Of a stretch of 64,000 nt of DNA, positions 24,935-34,302 are shown piece after piece; positions within the stretch are counted from its first letter, which is position 1; every line of letters starts with the position of its first letter. The stretch is from positions 1 to 64,000 of the forward strand of contig JASFYX010000031.1 of the NCBI GenBank assembly GCA_045046885.1. Reading direction: 5' to 3'. The stretch comes from CG1-02-35-72 sp045046885 (lineage in GTDB: Bacteria > Bacteroidota > Bacteroidia > Flavobacteriales > Flavobacteriaceae). Made by a program: the position numbers and the translations under genes. The notes under the pieces were generated by a model. The model worked only from the letters and a program-made list of their open reading frames with translations, did not search any database and was not told where the DNA came from.

Positions 24935-25417
24935 ATGTTCGTACCGTTTAACACCTTATTGCCAAAATCAAAAATTTGGATTTACCAATCTAATAAAACA
25001 TTCTCTGATGATGAGGTGTCTAAAATCAAAACTTTATTAGAACCTTTTGTCGAAATATGGCAATATCATGGTCAGGATTTAAAGGCGTCATTTAATATTT
25101 TATACAATCAGTTTATTGTTTTAGCGGTGTCTGAAGACGATACAGTTTCAGGATGTACTATAGACGCATCGGTTCATACTATTCAGCAGATAGAACGTGA
25201 ATTTAATGTTGACTTAACCAATAAAATGCAAACAGCTTTTAAAAATGGTGATAATATAAATACCGTTTCATTAGCCGATTTTAAAAAATATGTGGGTCTT
25301 AATAAAATAACAGAAGATACTATTGTGTTTAACAATATGGTTAATACCATTGAGGCTTTGCAAACAAAATGGGAAGTGCCTGCCAAATTGAGTTGGCATA
25401 AAAGATATTTTAAATAA
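24935..25417 (+). CDS. conserved hypothetical protein of Bacteroidota
   Basis: A 160-residue soluble protein with no signal peptide. It starts MFVPFNTLLPKSKIWIYQS and ends in PAKLSWHKRYF. Similar flavobacterial proteins are often labelled ABC transporter ATPase, but there is no Walker A or signature motif, so that label is wrong for this sequence. The pattern suggests a small alpha/beta fold. It ends six bases before the GH3 fusion gene and is probably co-transcribed with it. Function unknown. Confidence 0.82.
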   Translation: MFVPFNTLLPKSKIWIYQSNKTFSDDEVSKIKTLLEPFVEIWQYHGQDLKASFNILYNQFIVLAVSEDDTVSGCTIDASVHTIQQIEREFNVDLTNKMQTAFKNGDNINTVSLADFKKYVGLNKITEDTIVFNNMVNTIEALQTKWEVPAKLSWHKRYFK

Positions 25418-25423
25418 TAATAT

Positions 25424-28375
25424 ATGCGACTAAAAATCACAAGCCTGATTCTTATTTTGCTTTTAGCGATAAACGTATCTGCACAGCAAAACCCACTTAC
25501 AACATCAGATAAAAAAGCACAGACACAATGGGTAGATAGTATTTATAATTCGCTGTCTCTTAATGAAAAAATTGGTCAACTATTTATGTTACCCGCTTAT
25601 TCAAACAAGAACAAAAAACATGTCAATTTTGTTAAAAAACAGATAAAAAAATACCACATTGGGAGCCTTATTTTTATGCAAGGCACGCCTACAAAACAAG
25701 CCATACTCACAAATAATTATCAAGCACTTTCTAAAGTACCTTTGCTTATAGGTATTGATGCCGAATGGGGACTCAATATGCGTTTACAAAACACTTATCG
25801 TTTTCCGTGGAATATGACACTTGGCGCGATTCAAGACAATAGTTTAATCACGCAATTTGGCAAACGCGTGGGCGAGCAGTGTAAGCGTTTAGGGATCAAT
25901 ATTAATTTTGCACCAGTTGTAGATGTCAATACAAATCCCAAAAACCCTATTATTGGCAACCGTTCTTTTGGACAAGATCCATTTAATGTCGCTGCCAAAG
26001 GTTTTGCTTTTATAAAAGGCATTCAGAGTGAACATATAATAACATCGGCTAAACACTTTCCGGGGCACGGCGATACTTCGGCCGATTCTCATAAAACATT
26101 ACCGTCGGTTTTACACAGCAAAGCCTATATAGACAGTGTTGATTTAGTGCCTTATAAAAAGTTAATAAATAGCGGATTAACAGGTGTTATGGTGGCGCAT
26201 TTAAATGTGCCAAGTTTGGTAGAAACACCCAATTTACCAACATCCTTATCAAAAGAGGTTGTAACCGGATTGCTGAAAAAAGATTTGGGTTTTAAAGGAT
26301 TGATTTTTACCGATGCCCTCAATATGAAAGGTGTTGCCAATTTTGGCAAATCGACTACAGTTGATTTAAAGGCCTTTGAGGCGGGTAATGATGTGATGAT
26401 GTTTTCGGCCAATATTCCCAAAGCCATCAAAAAAATTAAGAAAGCTATTTTAAAAGGAAATATTTCTAAAAGCCGTTTGGAAACTTCGGTTAAAAAGATA
26501 TTAAAAGCAAAATATTGGGCTGGCTTAAATAATTACAACCCCGTTGCGCTTAAAAACCTCCAGAGCGACTTGGTTAACGTAAACGATGAAATCTTGCACA
26601 GAAAACTGGTTAATAAGTCTATTACCTTGGTTAAAAATGAGTTTAGTTTAGTGCCTGTAGCAGATCTAACACAAAAAATAGCCTATGTAAAATTAGGGAA
26701 TGCCTCTAATGACACTTTTGTAGAAACTTTAAAAAGATACACGCGTGTAGATGTTATTTCTGGTGTTAATGCTATTCAAATCAATGAAAAATTAAAAGCT
26801 TATGATGTGGTAATTGTGGGGCTTCATAAAAGTAATGCCAATCCATATAAAAGTTATAAATTTTCTGAGTCCGAATTAAAGACCTTACAACTTATTGCTA
26901 GAAATAATAAAATCATTTTAGATGTATTTACAAGTCCGTATGCCTTGTTGCAGATAAAAACATTTACAGATATTGAGTCGGTTGTAGTATCTTATCAAAA
27001 CAGTAAAATAGCCCAAAGTATTTCGGCTCAAATACTTTTTGGCGCTTTGCAAGCTAGTGGTAAATTACCTGTAAGTATCAATGATAATTTTGAAATAGGA
27101 CAGGGTATTATGACTAAAAATTTGAACCGCCTGTCTTACGGTATTCCCGAAGAAGTAGATATGAGTAGTTCTCAATTAGCGCGTATAGATTCTATGGCGC
27201 AAGCTGTTTTGTCAGAAAAAATGGCACCTGGGATGCAAGTCCTTGTAGCGCGTTATGGTAAAGTCGTTTTTCAGAAAAGTTATGGTTATTACACCGATAA
27301 AAAATCCGAAAAGGTAAATAATAGCAGCCTTTACGATTTGGCTTCATTGACAAAAATTTTAGGGGCTTTACCGCTCATAATGAAAACTTATGAAGAAGGT
27401 GATTTTAATCTTGAAACACGATTAGATTCCTTATTTCCAGTCTTGGTAGGTAGTAACAAAGATACTGTTACCGTGAGAGAAGTGCTTTCACATGTTGGTC
27501 GTTTAAAATCTTGGATTCCATATTATTTAAAGACTATTGATACTGTAACACATCAACCTTTAGCTAAGTATTATCGTTCTGTAAAATCTAAAGAATACAG
27601 TATTCCTGTAGCCAAAAACCTCTATTTAAGAACTGATTATACCGATAGTATTTACAAGGCTATTGCTGATGTGCCACAGCGCGAAGCATCAGGGTATAAG
27701 TACAGCGGTTTGGTGTTTTATTTGTTTAAACACTATTTTGAAACTCATTTAGGTAAGCCTATGGAAACCTTAGGTGACAAATATTTTTACCATCCTTTAG
27801 GAACGCAAAATTTAGGATATTTACCGCTTCAAAAATTTGATAGTAGCAGAATTGTACCAACTGAAAAAGATACTTATTTCCGTCATCAATTGTTGCGCGG
27901 TTATGTACACGATATGGGCGCCGCTATGATGGGGGATGTAAGCGGTAATGCTGGCTTATTCTCAAATGCCAATGACGTAGCTAAAATGATGCAAATGTAT
28001 TTGCAAAAAGGCTATTATGGTGGCAAGCGTTATTTTAAAGCTAAAACCATTGACACGTTTAACCATCGTTATTACGCAAAAGACAGTGTGCGTCGTGGTT
28101 TAGGTTTTGACAAGCCTCAAATAGACCCTGAAGTATTGGCTACTTGCGGCTGTGTATCTGACAAGAGTTTTGGTCACAGTGGTTTTACGGGTAATTTTGC
28201 GTGGGCCGATCCCGAAAGTGGTATTGTGTACGTGTTTTTGTCAAATCGTGTTTATCCAACAATGGCAAACACTATTTTAGCAGATAAAGATGTGCGTACC
28301 AAAACACAACAAATAGTTCAGGATGCTATTATTAAGCACGATACGGTGCCCATTTTAGTAAAAAAGCCAGACTAA
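25424..28375 (+). CDS. GH3 beta-N-acetylhexosaminidase fused to a serine hydrolase (beta-lactamase family)
   Basis: This 983-residue exported protein has a signal peptide (residues 1-20). A GH3 domain (about 45-390) carries the NagZ-type catalytic loop KHFPGHGDT and the nucleophile motif FTDALNMKG. A GH3 C-terminal-like region follows. A class-C beta-lactamase-like serine hydrolase domain spans about 590-970 with SxxK (SLTK) and YSG motifs and HSGFTG near the end. The likely role is trimming of peptidoglycan glycan plus stem peptide or ester in the periplasm. Bacteroidota have this fusion, so it is unusual but not unique. The 3' end overlaps the convergent acyltransferase gene by 44 bases. 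Confidence 0.93.
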   Translation: MRLKITSLILILLLAINVSAQQNPLTTSDKKAQTQWVDSIYNSLSLNEKIGQLFMLPAYSNKNKKHVNFVKKQIKKYHIGSLIFMQGTPTKQAILTNNYQALSKVPLLIGIDAEWGLNMRLQNTYRFPWNMTLGAIQDNSLITQFGKRVGEQCKRLGININFAPVVDVNTNPKNPIIGNRSFGQDPFNVAAKGFAFIKGIQSEHIITSAKHFPGHGDTSADSHKTLPSVLHSKAYIDSVDLVPYKKLINSGLTGVMVAHLNVPSLVETPNLPTSLSKEVVTGLLKKDLGFKGLIFTDALNMKGVANFGKSTTVDLKAFEAGNDVMMFSANIPKAIKKIKKAILKGNISKSRLETSVKKILKAKYWAGLNNYNPVALKNLQSDLVNVNDEILHRKLVNKSITLVKNEFSLVPVADLTQKIAYVKLGNASNDTFVETLKRYTRVDVISGVNAIQINEKLKAYDVVIVGLHKSNANPYKSYKFSESELKTLQLIARNNKIILDVFTSPYALLQIKTFTDIESVVVSYQNSKIAQSISAQILFGALQASGKLPVSINDNFEIGQGIMTKNLNRLSYGIPEEVDMSSSQLARIDSMAQAVLSEKMAPGMQVLVARYGKVVFQKSYGYYTDKKSEKVNNSSLYDLASLTKILGALPLIMKTYEEGDFNLETRLDSLFPVLVGSNKDTVTVREVLSHVGRLKSWIPYYLKTIDTVTHQPLAKYYRSVKSKEYSIPVAKNLYLRTDYTDSIYKAIADVPQREASGYKYSGLVFYLFKHYFETHLGKPMETLGDKYFYHPLGTQNLGYLPLQKFDSSRIVPTEKDTYFRHQLLRGYVHDMGAAMMGDVSGNAGLFSNANDVAKMMQMYLQKGYYGGKRYFKAKTIDTFNHRYYAKDSVRRGLGFDKPQIDPEVLATCGCVSDKSFGHSGFTGNFAWADPESGIVYVFLSNRVYPTMANTILADKDVRTKTQQIVQDAIIKHDTVPILVKKPD

Positions 28376-29369
28376 AATAAGTCAGTAGAAAATACAAACT
28401 GTAATTTAATCCGTAAAAATAATAAACTGTAAAAGTTTGTATTAGAAAAAATAGTGGTACTAAAACTATAAAAACTGCCAATCTAAAAGTACCTATAAAT
28501 ATTTTATCTTTTATTTTGGGTTTAATAAATTTCCAAATGATAAAAGGTAACCAATTTATAAAAGCATTGAGCGCAAATACAATTTGAAACCAAATAGTAC
28601 TTTTTTTCTTTTTTGGATTTGGTTTAGGGTTTAAATCTTCTAACAATTTATTGGTAGCAATTGGATCTAAAAAATTGGGATTTAACTTTTCTAATTGCTC
28701 TATTTTAGCGTCATAGGATTCTAAATCTTCTATATGTGTGGTCAATTTTTTAAGTGCCTCTCTTGTTTTTTTTACCAGTTTTTTAGTAGATGAATGAATG
28801 TCTTTTTCATCATAAAAAGGATTTGCCAAAAACGCTTCACCATAATACAGAGAAATACTGTGCGGGTAATTGATGTGTTGATCGTAATTAATACCCACAG
28901 GCACAATATAAATATTGAGGTTTTTGTATTTGTTTAAAGAGCCGAAAATTATTCTGGTAAACCCTTTGCTTAAATGCCGAACGCGGCGGTTAATATGATG
29001 GTTGCCTTCAGGAAAAATAGCAATAGATTTTTTAGTATTTAAAAGGTCATAACAATTTTCAAAAACTTCATGGTTTTTAGTGATAGTTTGCCAACCATCA
29101 CGGACACGGTACACAGGGGTCATTCTAATGGCATTTAAAAATCTTTTTACAAGAGGGTTTTTAAAAACAGAGGCACGTGTTAAAAAATAAGATTTCCGTT
29201 TGTTGCTAACAGCCAAGTTAATGGAATCTAATAAAGCATTTTCGTGATTTCCGACAAATATAAGGGCTTCTTTTTTTGGTATATTCTCTTTACCGATTAT
29301 GATTATTTTTTTGAAATAAAAAAACAAAATCATTCTTATATAAGCACGAAGAAGTAGATAAAGAGCCAT
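28332..29369 (-). CDS. glycerol-phosphate acyltransferase (PlsC superfamily)
   Basis: The 345-residue membrane-associated protein has the acyltransferase signature NHENALLD with His42 and Asp48, a His-X5-Asp variant known from Gpt2-like glycerol-3-phosphate acyltransferases. FPEGNHH provides the substrate-binding block (usually FPEGT or FPEGxSH). Hydrophobic segments occur near the start and at the C-terminal 75 residues. It should acylate glycerol-3-phosphate or lysophosphatidate. It overlaps the sodium symporter gene by one base (upstream) and the GH3 gene by 44 bases (convergent). Confidence 0.88.
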   Translation of the reverse strand: MALYLLLRAYIRMILFFYFKKIIIIGKENIPKKEALIFVGNHENALLDSINLAVSNKRKSYFLTRASVFKNPLVKRFLNAIRMTPVYRVRDGWQTITKNHEVFENCYDLLNTKKSIAIFPEGNHHINRRVRHLSKGFTRIIFGSLNKYKNLNIYIVPVGINYDQHINYPHSISLYYGEAFLANPFYDEKDIHSSTKKLVKKTREALKKLTTHIEDLESYDAKIEQLEKLNPNFLDPIATNKLLEDLNPKPNPKKKKSTIWFQIVFALNAFINWLPFIIWKFIKPKIKDKIFIGTFRLAVFIVLVPLFFLIQTFTVYYFYGLNYSLYFLLTYFSLAFLLKWAPYRA

Positions 29370-30271
29370 TATTTTATTTTTTTATTTGCCCAATAAAAAC
29401 CAAGGCTCAAACCAGAAATAATATGCCAAATACCCCAAGTAGCCGCAATTAATGCCATCCCGCCAAGGCCTTTAAAAAAAGTAAAGATGAGTAGAAGTCC
29501 CAATCCTGAATTTTGAATACCCGTTTCTATGGCTAAAGTCCGTTGATTTTCCTTAGACAACCTAAAAATTTTAGCTGTAAAATATCCTGTTAAAATAGCT
29601 ATTAAATTATGCAGAATTACAATGAATAAAACAATAAATATATATTGTTTAAGTACTTCAAAATTAGTGATAATAGCACCACAAACCAGTGCTATAAAAA
29701 TTGTGATTGAGAATATTTTAAGAGGTTGTACTACTTTTTTTGAAAATTTTGGCAAATAACTATTACAGGCCATACCTAAAATTAGTGGGACGCCTAAAAT
29801 TAGTGCGATAACCTTTATAAGTTCATACGGATTAAGTTCAATAGTCTTTAAAATTTTGGCTGTTGGTGGATATAAATTGCTCCATAATTCAAAATTAAAA
29901 GGGGTTAAAAACATAGCCAATAAAGTAGCAAAAGCTGTAAGACTTATTGAAAGGGCTGAGTTGCCTTTAGCCAATTTTGTCATAAAGTTAGATATGTTTC
30001 CTCCTGGGCAAGCGGCTACTAAAAACATTCCTAAAGCAATGCTGGGTTGTGGTTTTATAACTGTTACCAAACCAAAAGTCAGCGCTGGCAATAAAATAAA
30101 TTGTGATAAAAACCCGATGATAATGGGTTTGGGTTTATTGGCTAAGAGTTTAAAATCGGAGACTTTTACATCTAAAGCCACGCCAAACATTATAATAGCT
30201 AAACTGAAGTTTAGCATCCAAACGGTATCTTGACTAAAATTTACTTGCGCATTGTTTAATAAATCTTCCAA
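29369..30271 (-). CDS. bile acid:sodium symporter family (BASS) transporter
   Basis: A 300-residue protein with about nine to ten hydrophobic helices. AACPGGNISNFMTKLAKGN is the conserved sodium-binding crossover motif of the family. ETGIQNSGLGL is the second crossover. In bacteria these proteins carry organic anions rather than bile acids, and the substrate is not evident. Its stop codon shares one base with the acyltransferase start, so the two are co-translated. Confidence 0.92.
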   Translation of the reverse strand: MEDLLNNAQVNFSQDTVWMLNFSLAIIMFGVALDVKVSDFKLLANKPKPIIIGFLSQFILLPALTFGLVTVIKPQPSIALGMFLVAACPGGNISNFMTKLAKGNSALSISLTAFATLLAMFLTPFNFELWSNLYPPTAKILKTIELNPYELIKVIALILGVPLILGMACNSYLPKFSKKVVQPLKIFSITIFIALVCGAIITNFEVLKQYIFIVLFIVILHNLIAILTGYFTAKIFRLSKENQRTLAIETGIQNSGLGLLLIFTFFKGLGGMALIAATWGIWHIISGLSLGFYWANKKIK

Positions 30272-30275
30272 TAGG

Positions 30276-30920
30276 CTAATTGTTAAAGATGTAAGATAAT
30301 ATGTTAGCGCCCATTTGTAATGCTTTTGTGCGAATTTCTAAAGGATCGTGATGCACTTCGGCTACTTCCCAGCCATCGCCTAAATCACATTCGTAATCGT
30401 AAAAAACAACGAGGCGTTTTTTATAAAAAATGCCAAAACCTTGCGCGGGTTTACCATTGTGTTCGTGTATTTTTGGCAAGCCTTTTTTGAATTCAAATTT
30501 TTGATGATAAATAGGATGATTCAAGGGTAATTCTACAAAATCTAATTCGGGAAAAACCTTTTTCATTTCACGTCTCAAATATTTATCGATGCCGTAATTA
30601 TCCGAAACGTGTAAAAACCCTCCAGAAATAAGATATTTTCTCAAGTTTTGGACTTCATCATCAGAAAAAAAGACATTGCCGTGTCCTGTCATATCTACAT
30701 AAGCGTAGTTAAAAATATCTGAACTACCCGGCGTAACAGTCTCTACATTTTCAGAAATCAGGGTTTCATTATTACTATTAGAAAACTTGATGAGATTTGG
30801 CAAAGCCGTTGGGTTTGCGTACCAATCGCCACCACCTCCATATTTTAGAACGGCAATTTGTTGCGCGCTTAAAGGCATCACAATTACCAGAAATATTAAA
30901 AAGAGTATTTTTTTATACAT
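30276..30920 (-). CDS. DUF4159 domain exported protein
   Basis: The 214-residue protein has a signal peptide (MYKKILFLIFLVIVMPLSA) and a single DUF4159 domain. Recognisable blocks are YVDMTGHGNVFFSDDE, LRKYLISGGFLHVSDNYG and ALQMGANILSYIF. The domain has a glutamine-amidotransferase-like fold in which catalytic residues are usually lost. Function is unknown. It starts five bases after rsmE and ends four bases before the transporter gene, so it belongs to a minus-strand operon. Confidence 0.88.
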   Translation of the reverse strand: MYKKILFLIFLVIVMPLSAQQIAVLKYGGGGDWYANPTALPNLIKFSNSNNETLISENVETVTPGSSDIFNYAYVDMTGHGNVFFSDDEVQNLRKYLISGGFLHVSDNYGIDKYLRREMKKVFPELDFVELPLNHPIYHQKFEFKKGLPKIHEHNGKPAQGFGIFYKKRLVVFYDYECDLGDGWEVAEVHHDPLEIRTKALQMGANILSYIFNN

Positions 30921-30925
30921 CTAAA

Positions 30926-31633
30926 TCATTCATTTATAAAGGCCACACTATGACAGGCCACAACTCCAGCTGTTTCTGTCCGCAGGCGGCTGTTTCCCAA
31001 AGATACTGGTTTGAAGTCATTTTTCAAAGCTTCTTTAATTTCTGAAGACGAAAAATCACCTTCTGGCCCAATTAAAATACATATATTTTGTTTTGGTTTG
31101 ACAGTATTTTTTAGCAACACTTTTACACCCTCTTCGCAATGAGCAATGAGTTTTAGTGCCTTATTTTCTTGATAGATAAAATCTTTAAAAGAAGTCAATT
31201 TATTTAAAACAGGAAAATTAAAATGAAGCGATTGTTTAGCGGCGGTTACAATTACCTTTTCTAATCTTTCAGGCTTGATGACTTTTCTTTCTGAATGATC
31301 ACATAGTAAAGGTGTAATTTGGTCAATCCCAATCTCGGTTACTTTTTCTAAAAACCATTCAAAACGATCGTTTAATTTTGTTGGCGCAATGGCAATATGT
31401 AATTTATAGGGATGTTCTTTTTCTTGTTTTTCTATTGCAATTAAACTTACAGTACAATGTTTTTCATTGGCATCGATAATTTCTCCTTTAAAAAGAAGAC
31501 CTCTGCCATTGGTGATATTTAAAATAACACCTTCTTTTTTACGTAAAACCTTTACAATATGACGGCTTTCAACTTTGTCGAAAGTGAGTAATTTGTCATT
31601 TACAGTTAAAGATTTATTGTAAAATAGTTGCAT
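30926..31633 (-). CDS. rsmE: 16S rRNA m3U1498 methyltransferase RsmE
   Basis: A 235-residue SPOUT methyltransferase that methylates U1498 of 16S rRNA. The C-terminal knot is visible in ILIGPEGDFSSSEI and SLGNSRLRTETAGV; the N-terminal PUA-like part includes HIVKVLRKKEG. Length is typical. It begins five bases downstream of the acetyltransferase-like gene. Confidence 0.96.
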   Translation of the reverse strand: MQLFYNKSLTVNDKLLTFDKVESRHIVKVLRKKEGVILNITNGRGLLFKGEIIDANEKHCTVSLIAIEKQEKEHPYKLHIAIAPTKLNDRFEWFLEKVTEIGIDQITPLLCDHSERKVIKPERLEKVIVTAAKQSLHFNFPVLNKLTSFKDFIYQENKALKLIAHCEEGVKVLLKNTVKPKQNICILIGPEGDFSSSEIKEALKNDFKPVSLGNSRLRTETAGVVACHSVAFINE

Positions 31634-31638
31634 AAATG

Positions 31639-32757
31639 TTACAAGGGTTTAGAAAAAGTACAGCGTTTTTTATGAGTTACTGGTTCAAATTTTTTAAAGA
31701 TATGACTGATAGCCACATTATCGGCTAGTTCAGGAGTTCTGATAAAATTTTGGATACCCAGTTTTTCAAAAACTATTTGAAAATCCCTGAACATTAAAGC
31801 ATTAATACCTTTATTTTGATAATTGGGATGGACGCCAATTAAATAAGAGATGGCATCTTTAGGATGTTTTTTGGTGTGTAATAAATGAAAAATTCCGAAA
31901 GGAAATAATTTACCATTGGCTTTTTGCAAGGCTCTAGAAAAGGAAGGCATGTTTATGCCAAAACCAATCATTTTCTTGTCTTGATCAATTACAAATGTTA
32001 TGAATTCTGGGTTTATAAAACTGATAAAGCGTTTTTTAATATAAGCTTGTTGCTCTTTAGAAATAGGTACAAAAGAAGATAAAGAAGCGTAACAGGTGTT
32101 AAATAAATCGAACATTTCATCGACGTAAGGCATCAAATCTTTTGTTCTTTTAAATGTTAAACCTTTTACATTGTATCGTTTTTCTACCATTTCACTCACG
32201 CGAATCAAAGGCTCAATTTTTACATTTTTAAAAGGGAATTTATTTTCGAGGTATTCTTTTTCGACCTTAAAGCCCAATCTTTCGTAATGAGTAGCATAAT
32301 AGGGGTGGTTGTACCAAGTTATCATAGTGCCAATATGATCAAATCCGTAGGTAAGGACACCTACTTTGTCGAGGTTTGAAAAGCCTACAGGACCTTCCAT
32401 ATATTTGAGTTTGTTTTCTAAACCAATCTCTTTTACTTTCTCTATCAAGGCTTCACTAACAGCATAATCGTCAATAAAATCGAACCAACCAAAGCGCATT
32501 TTTTTAACGCCTTGTTTTTTAACTTCAGTCCAATTTATCATGGCCGCTAAACGACCTACAATTTTACCGTTTTTATAGGCTAAAAAGAAATCGGCTTGCG
32601 CTTCTTTAAAAATCGGATTTATGCTTGTGTCAAAACTATCTAACTCGTCATTTATAATAGGAGGCACCCAATATTTGTTATCCTTATAAAGTGAAAAAGG
32701 AAATTTAACAAAAGCTTTAAGCTCCTTTTTAGAGTTGACTTTTTTTATTTCAATCAT
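31639..32757 (-). CDS. GNAT-like acyltransferase family protein
   Basis: The 372-residue soluble protein has a C-terminal GNAT-like region whose LIGVHPNYQNKGINALMF resembles the acetyl-CoA pyrophosphate loop. An N-terminal half (FPFSLYKDNKYWVPP, KIVGRLAAMINW, MEGPVGFSNLDKVG) is shared by a large uncharacterised Bacteroidota family. Its acceptor is unknown. The start overlaps the end of the outer-membrane protein gene by 8 bases, which indicates translational coupling. Confidence 0.85.
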   Translation of the reverse strand: MIEIKKVNSKKELKAFVKFPFSLYKDNKYWVPPIINDELDSFDTSINPIFKEAQADFFLAYKNGKIVGRLAAMINWTEVKKQGVKKMRFGWFDFIDDYAVSEALIEKVKEIGLENKLKYMEGPVGFSNLDKVGVLTYGFDHIGTMITWYNHPYYATHYERLGFKVEKEYLENKFPFKNVKIEPLIRVSEMVEKRYNVKGLTFKRTKDLMPYVDEMFDLFNTCYASLSSFVPISKEQQAYIKKRFISFINPEFITFVIDQDKKMIGFGINMPSFSRALQKANGKLFPFGIFHLLHTKKHPKDAISYLIGVHPNYQNKGINALMFRDFQIVFEKLGIQNFIRTPELADNVAISHIFKKFEPVTHKKRCTFSKPL

Positions 32758-33922
32758 TTTTATTTGAATCTGATTTATTTTTCTTGTCTTTTTTAAAGCG
32801 TTTTGTACGTTTAGAAAAAAGACCTTTTTTCTTTTTCTTAGTCGATTTGGTTTTGTCTTTTTTGATTCTTTTTCTAGGCGTTTTTATTTTTTTAATACGT
32901 CGTTTATTGTTTTTAATTTTATGTGTTTGCTTAAGCCTCTTTGGCTTGCGGACTTTTTTAGCTTTTCTATACAAGTGTTGTAGCGCACTTTTCTTTTTAG
33001 CCATAGTATCCTTATCACGATTTTTATCAGTAATAATTTTTTTGGTAGATTTTTTATCAGTATTTATTTTAACGTATTTACGATGTTTATCTATCCGCCA
33101 AGACGCACCAAAACCAAGATAAGCACCAACAGATTGCCCTTCTATTAAAATACGTAGTGAAGCATCTAGTTGTAAATTTTTAGATTTTAAATAAGCAGCT
33201 CCAGCAGCAAAATGCATTTCGTTGCCAAAATTGACATTATAGCGTCCAAGGTTTTCAATGAAAATAGAATATTTGTCGTTTAATGTATAAGTTTCTGTGA
33301 TGATATAAGTGTAGGAAGCATCATCTGTTCCAAGTTTATCAGCAATAAAATTACTCAATATCGCATAACGGTTTGTAATATTATTTTGGAGGAATACAGC
33401 TAATTTAGGACTCAATTTCGGATTGTAATAGCCATTTACTAAAGGTGTGTTGATGCCAAGGTAAATACCTACGCTAGGTATAAGTCTGTTTTTGTCGAAG
33501 GCATTACGCTTTTTCCAACTTCTAAATTCTTGTGAGTTATCGGTATACTTTTTTTTGAAAATCAAATACTTAGCGCCAATTGTAAAACTACTGAGGCCTT
33601 GAATATTTTTGTATGAAGTAAATATATTTCTAAAAGCCAATTTGTTATATTGATAGACAATGTCAAGATCAAATTCTAGTTTTTCATCAAAATTACTGTA
33701 TCTTAAATTGAGTTTATTACCAAAAATTTGTGGATTAGAAAAGCGCTTTTTTATCTGTGCTGTGCGATAAAAAAAACCAGTTTCTACCTGATAAACATGC
33801 GACCCTATGCTGTACGGACTGTTAGAAAAACTCGGTCTGTTAGAGTTAATAACATCAGTATATTGAGCAGTAACAAGTTGTGTGAAGCCTATAAGTATAA
33901 AAAGCCAAAAACTTTTATGCAT
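32750..33922 (-). CDS. outer-membrane beta-barrel protein with very basic C-terminal tail
   Basis: I place the start at the ATG at 33922 because MHKSFWLFILIGFTQLVTAQ is a good signal peptide; the frame extends eight residues further. Residues up to about 280 look like a beta-barrel of transporter type, ending in GAYLGFGASWRI, a typical last strand. After it comes a tail of about 113 residues, of which nearly half are Lys or Arg. The tail would be periplasmic and may bind peptidoglycan or other anionic polymers. Barrel families seldom carry such an extension. The gene overlaps the acyltransferase-like gene by 8 bases. Confidence 0.85.
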   Translation of the reverse strand: MHKSFWLFILIGFTQLVTAQYTDVINSNRPSFSNSPYSIGSHVYQVETGFFYRTAQIKKRFSNPQIFGNKLNLRYSNFDEKLEFDLDIVYQYNKLAFRNIFTSYKNIQGLSSFTIGAKYLIFKKKYTDNSQEFRSWKKRNAFDKNRLIPSVGIYLGINTPLVNGYYNPKLSPKLAVFLQNNITNRYAILSNFIADKLGTDDASYTYIITETYTLNDKYSIFIENLGRYNVNFGNEMHFAAGAAYLKSKNLQLDASLRILIEGQSVGAYLGFGASWRIDKHRKYVKINTDKKSTKKIITDKNRDKDTMAKKKSALQHLYRKAKKVRKPKRLKQTHKIKNNKRRIKKIKTPRKRIKKDKTKSTKKKKKGLFSKRTKRFKKDKKNKSDSNKND

Positions 33923-34035
33923 TTGTAAATATCCTTTATTTTTCAAATATAACAGATTTTATCAATTTAGACGCTTTAAGTTACACACAAATTAGTATTT
34001 TTGAAAACGTATAGAATTTTAATTTTAATATAAAC

Positions 34036-34302
34036 ATGGGCTTATTAAGAACCCTATTCGTAATTTTAATAATTTATTACGCACTCAAAATTGTGTCGCG
34101 TTATATTTTACCAATAATTTTAAAAAGTGCTGTTAACAAGGTTCAAAAAAACATGAACAAGCAACAGGTACCAAAACAGGATAATACAAAAGTTGGCGAA
34201 ACTACAGTTGATTATTCTCCTAAAACAACTTCAAGTAGTAATAAAGTTGGTGAATATGTAGATTTTGAGGAAGTTAATGATGATAAACCTAAAGGAGAAT
34301 AG
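34036..34302 (+). CDS. DUF4834 family small membrane protein
   Basis: An 88-residue protein with one or two N-terminal membrane segments (LLRTLFVILIIYYALKIVS), a polar linker and the conserved C-terminal GEYVDFEEV typical of DUF4834. Function is unknown. TATTTTTG (33996-34003) is a candidate -7 box 32 bases before the start. The stop is immediately followed by the ATG of the YfhO-like gene, so they are translationally linked. Confidence 0.88.
   Translation: MGLLRTLFVILIIYYALKIVSRYILPIILKSAVNKVQKNMNKQQVPKQDNTKVGETTVDYSPKTTSSSNKVGEYVDFEEVNDDKPKGE

Noticed and set aside
24935..25417. ABC transporter ATPase, the label often given to homologues
   Set aside because: No Walker A, Walker B or signature motif is present.
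32784..33122. Open frame on the plus strand encoding a Phe/Leu-rich membrane-like protein
   Set aside because: It is antisense to the Lys-rich tail (AAA/AAG read as TTT/CTT) and has no independent support.
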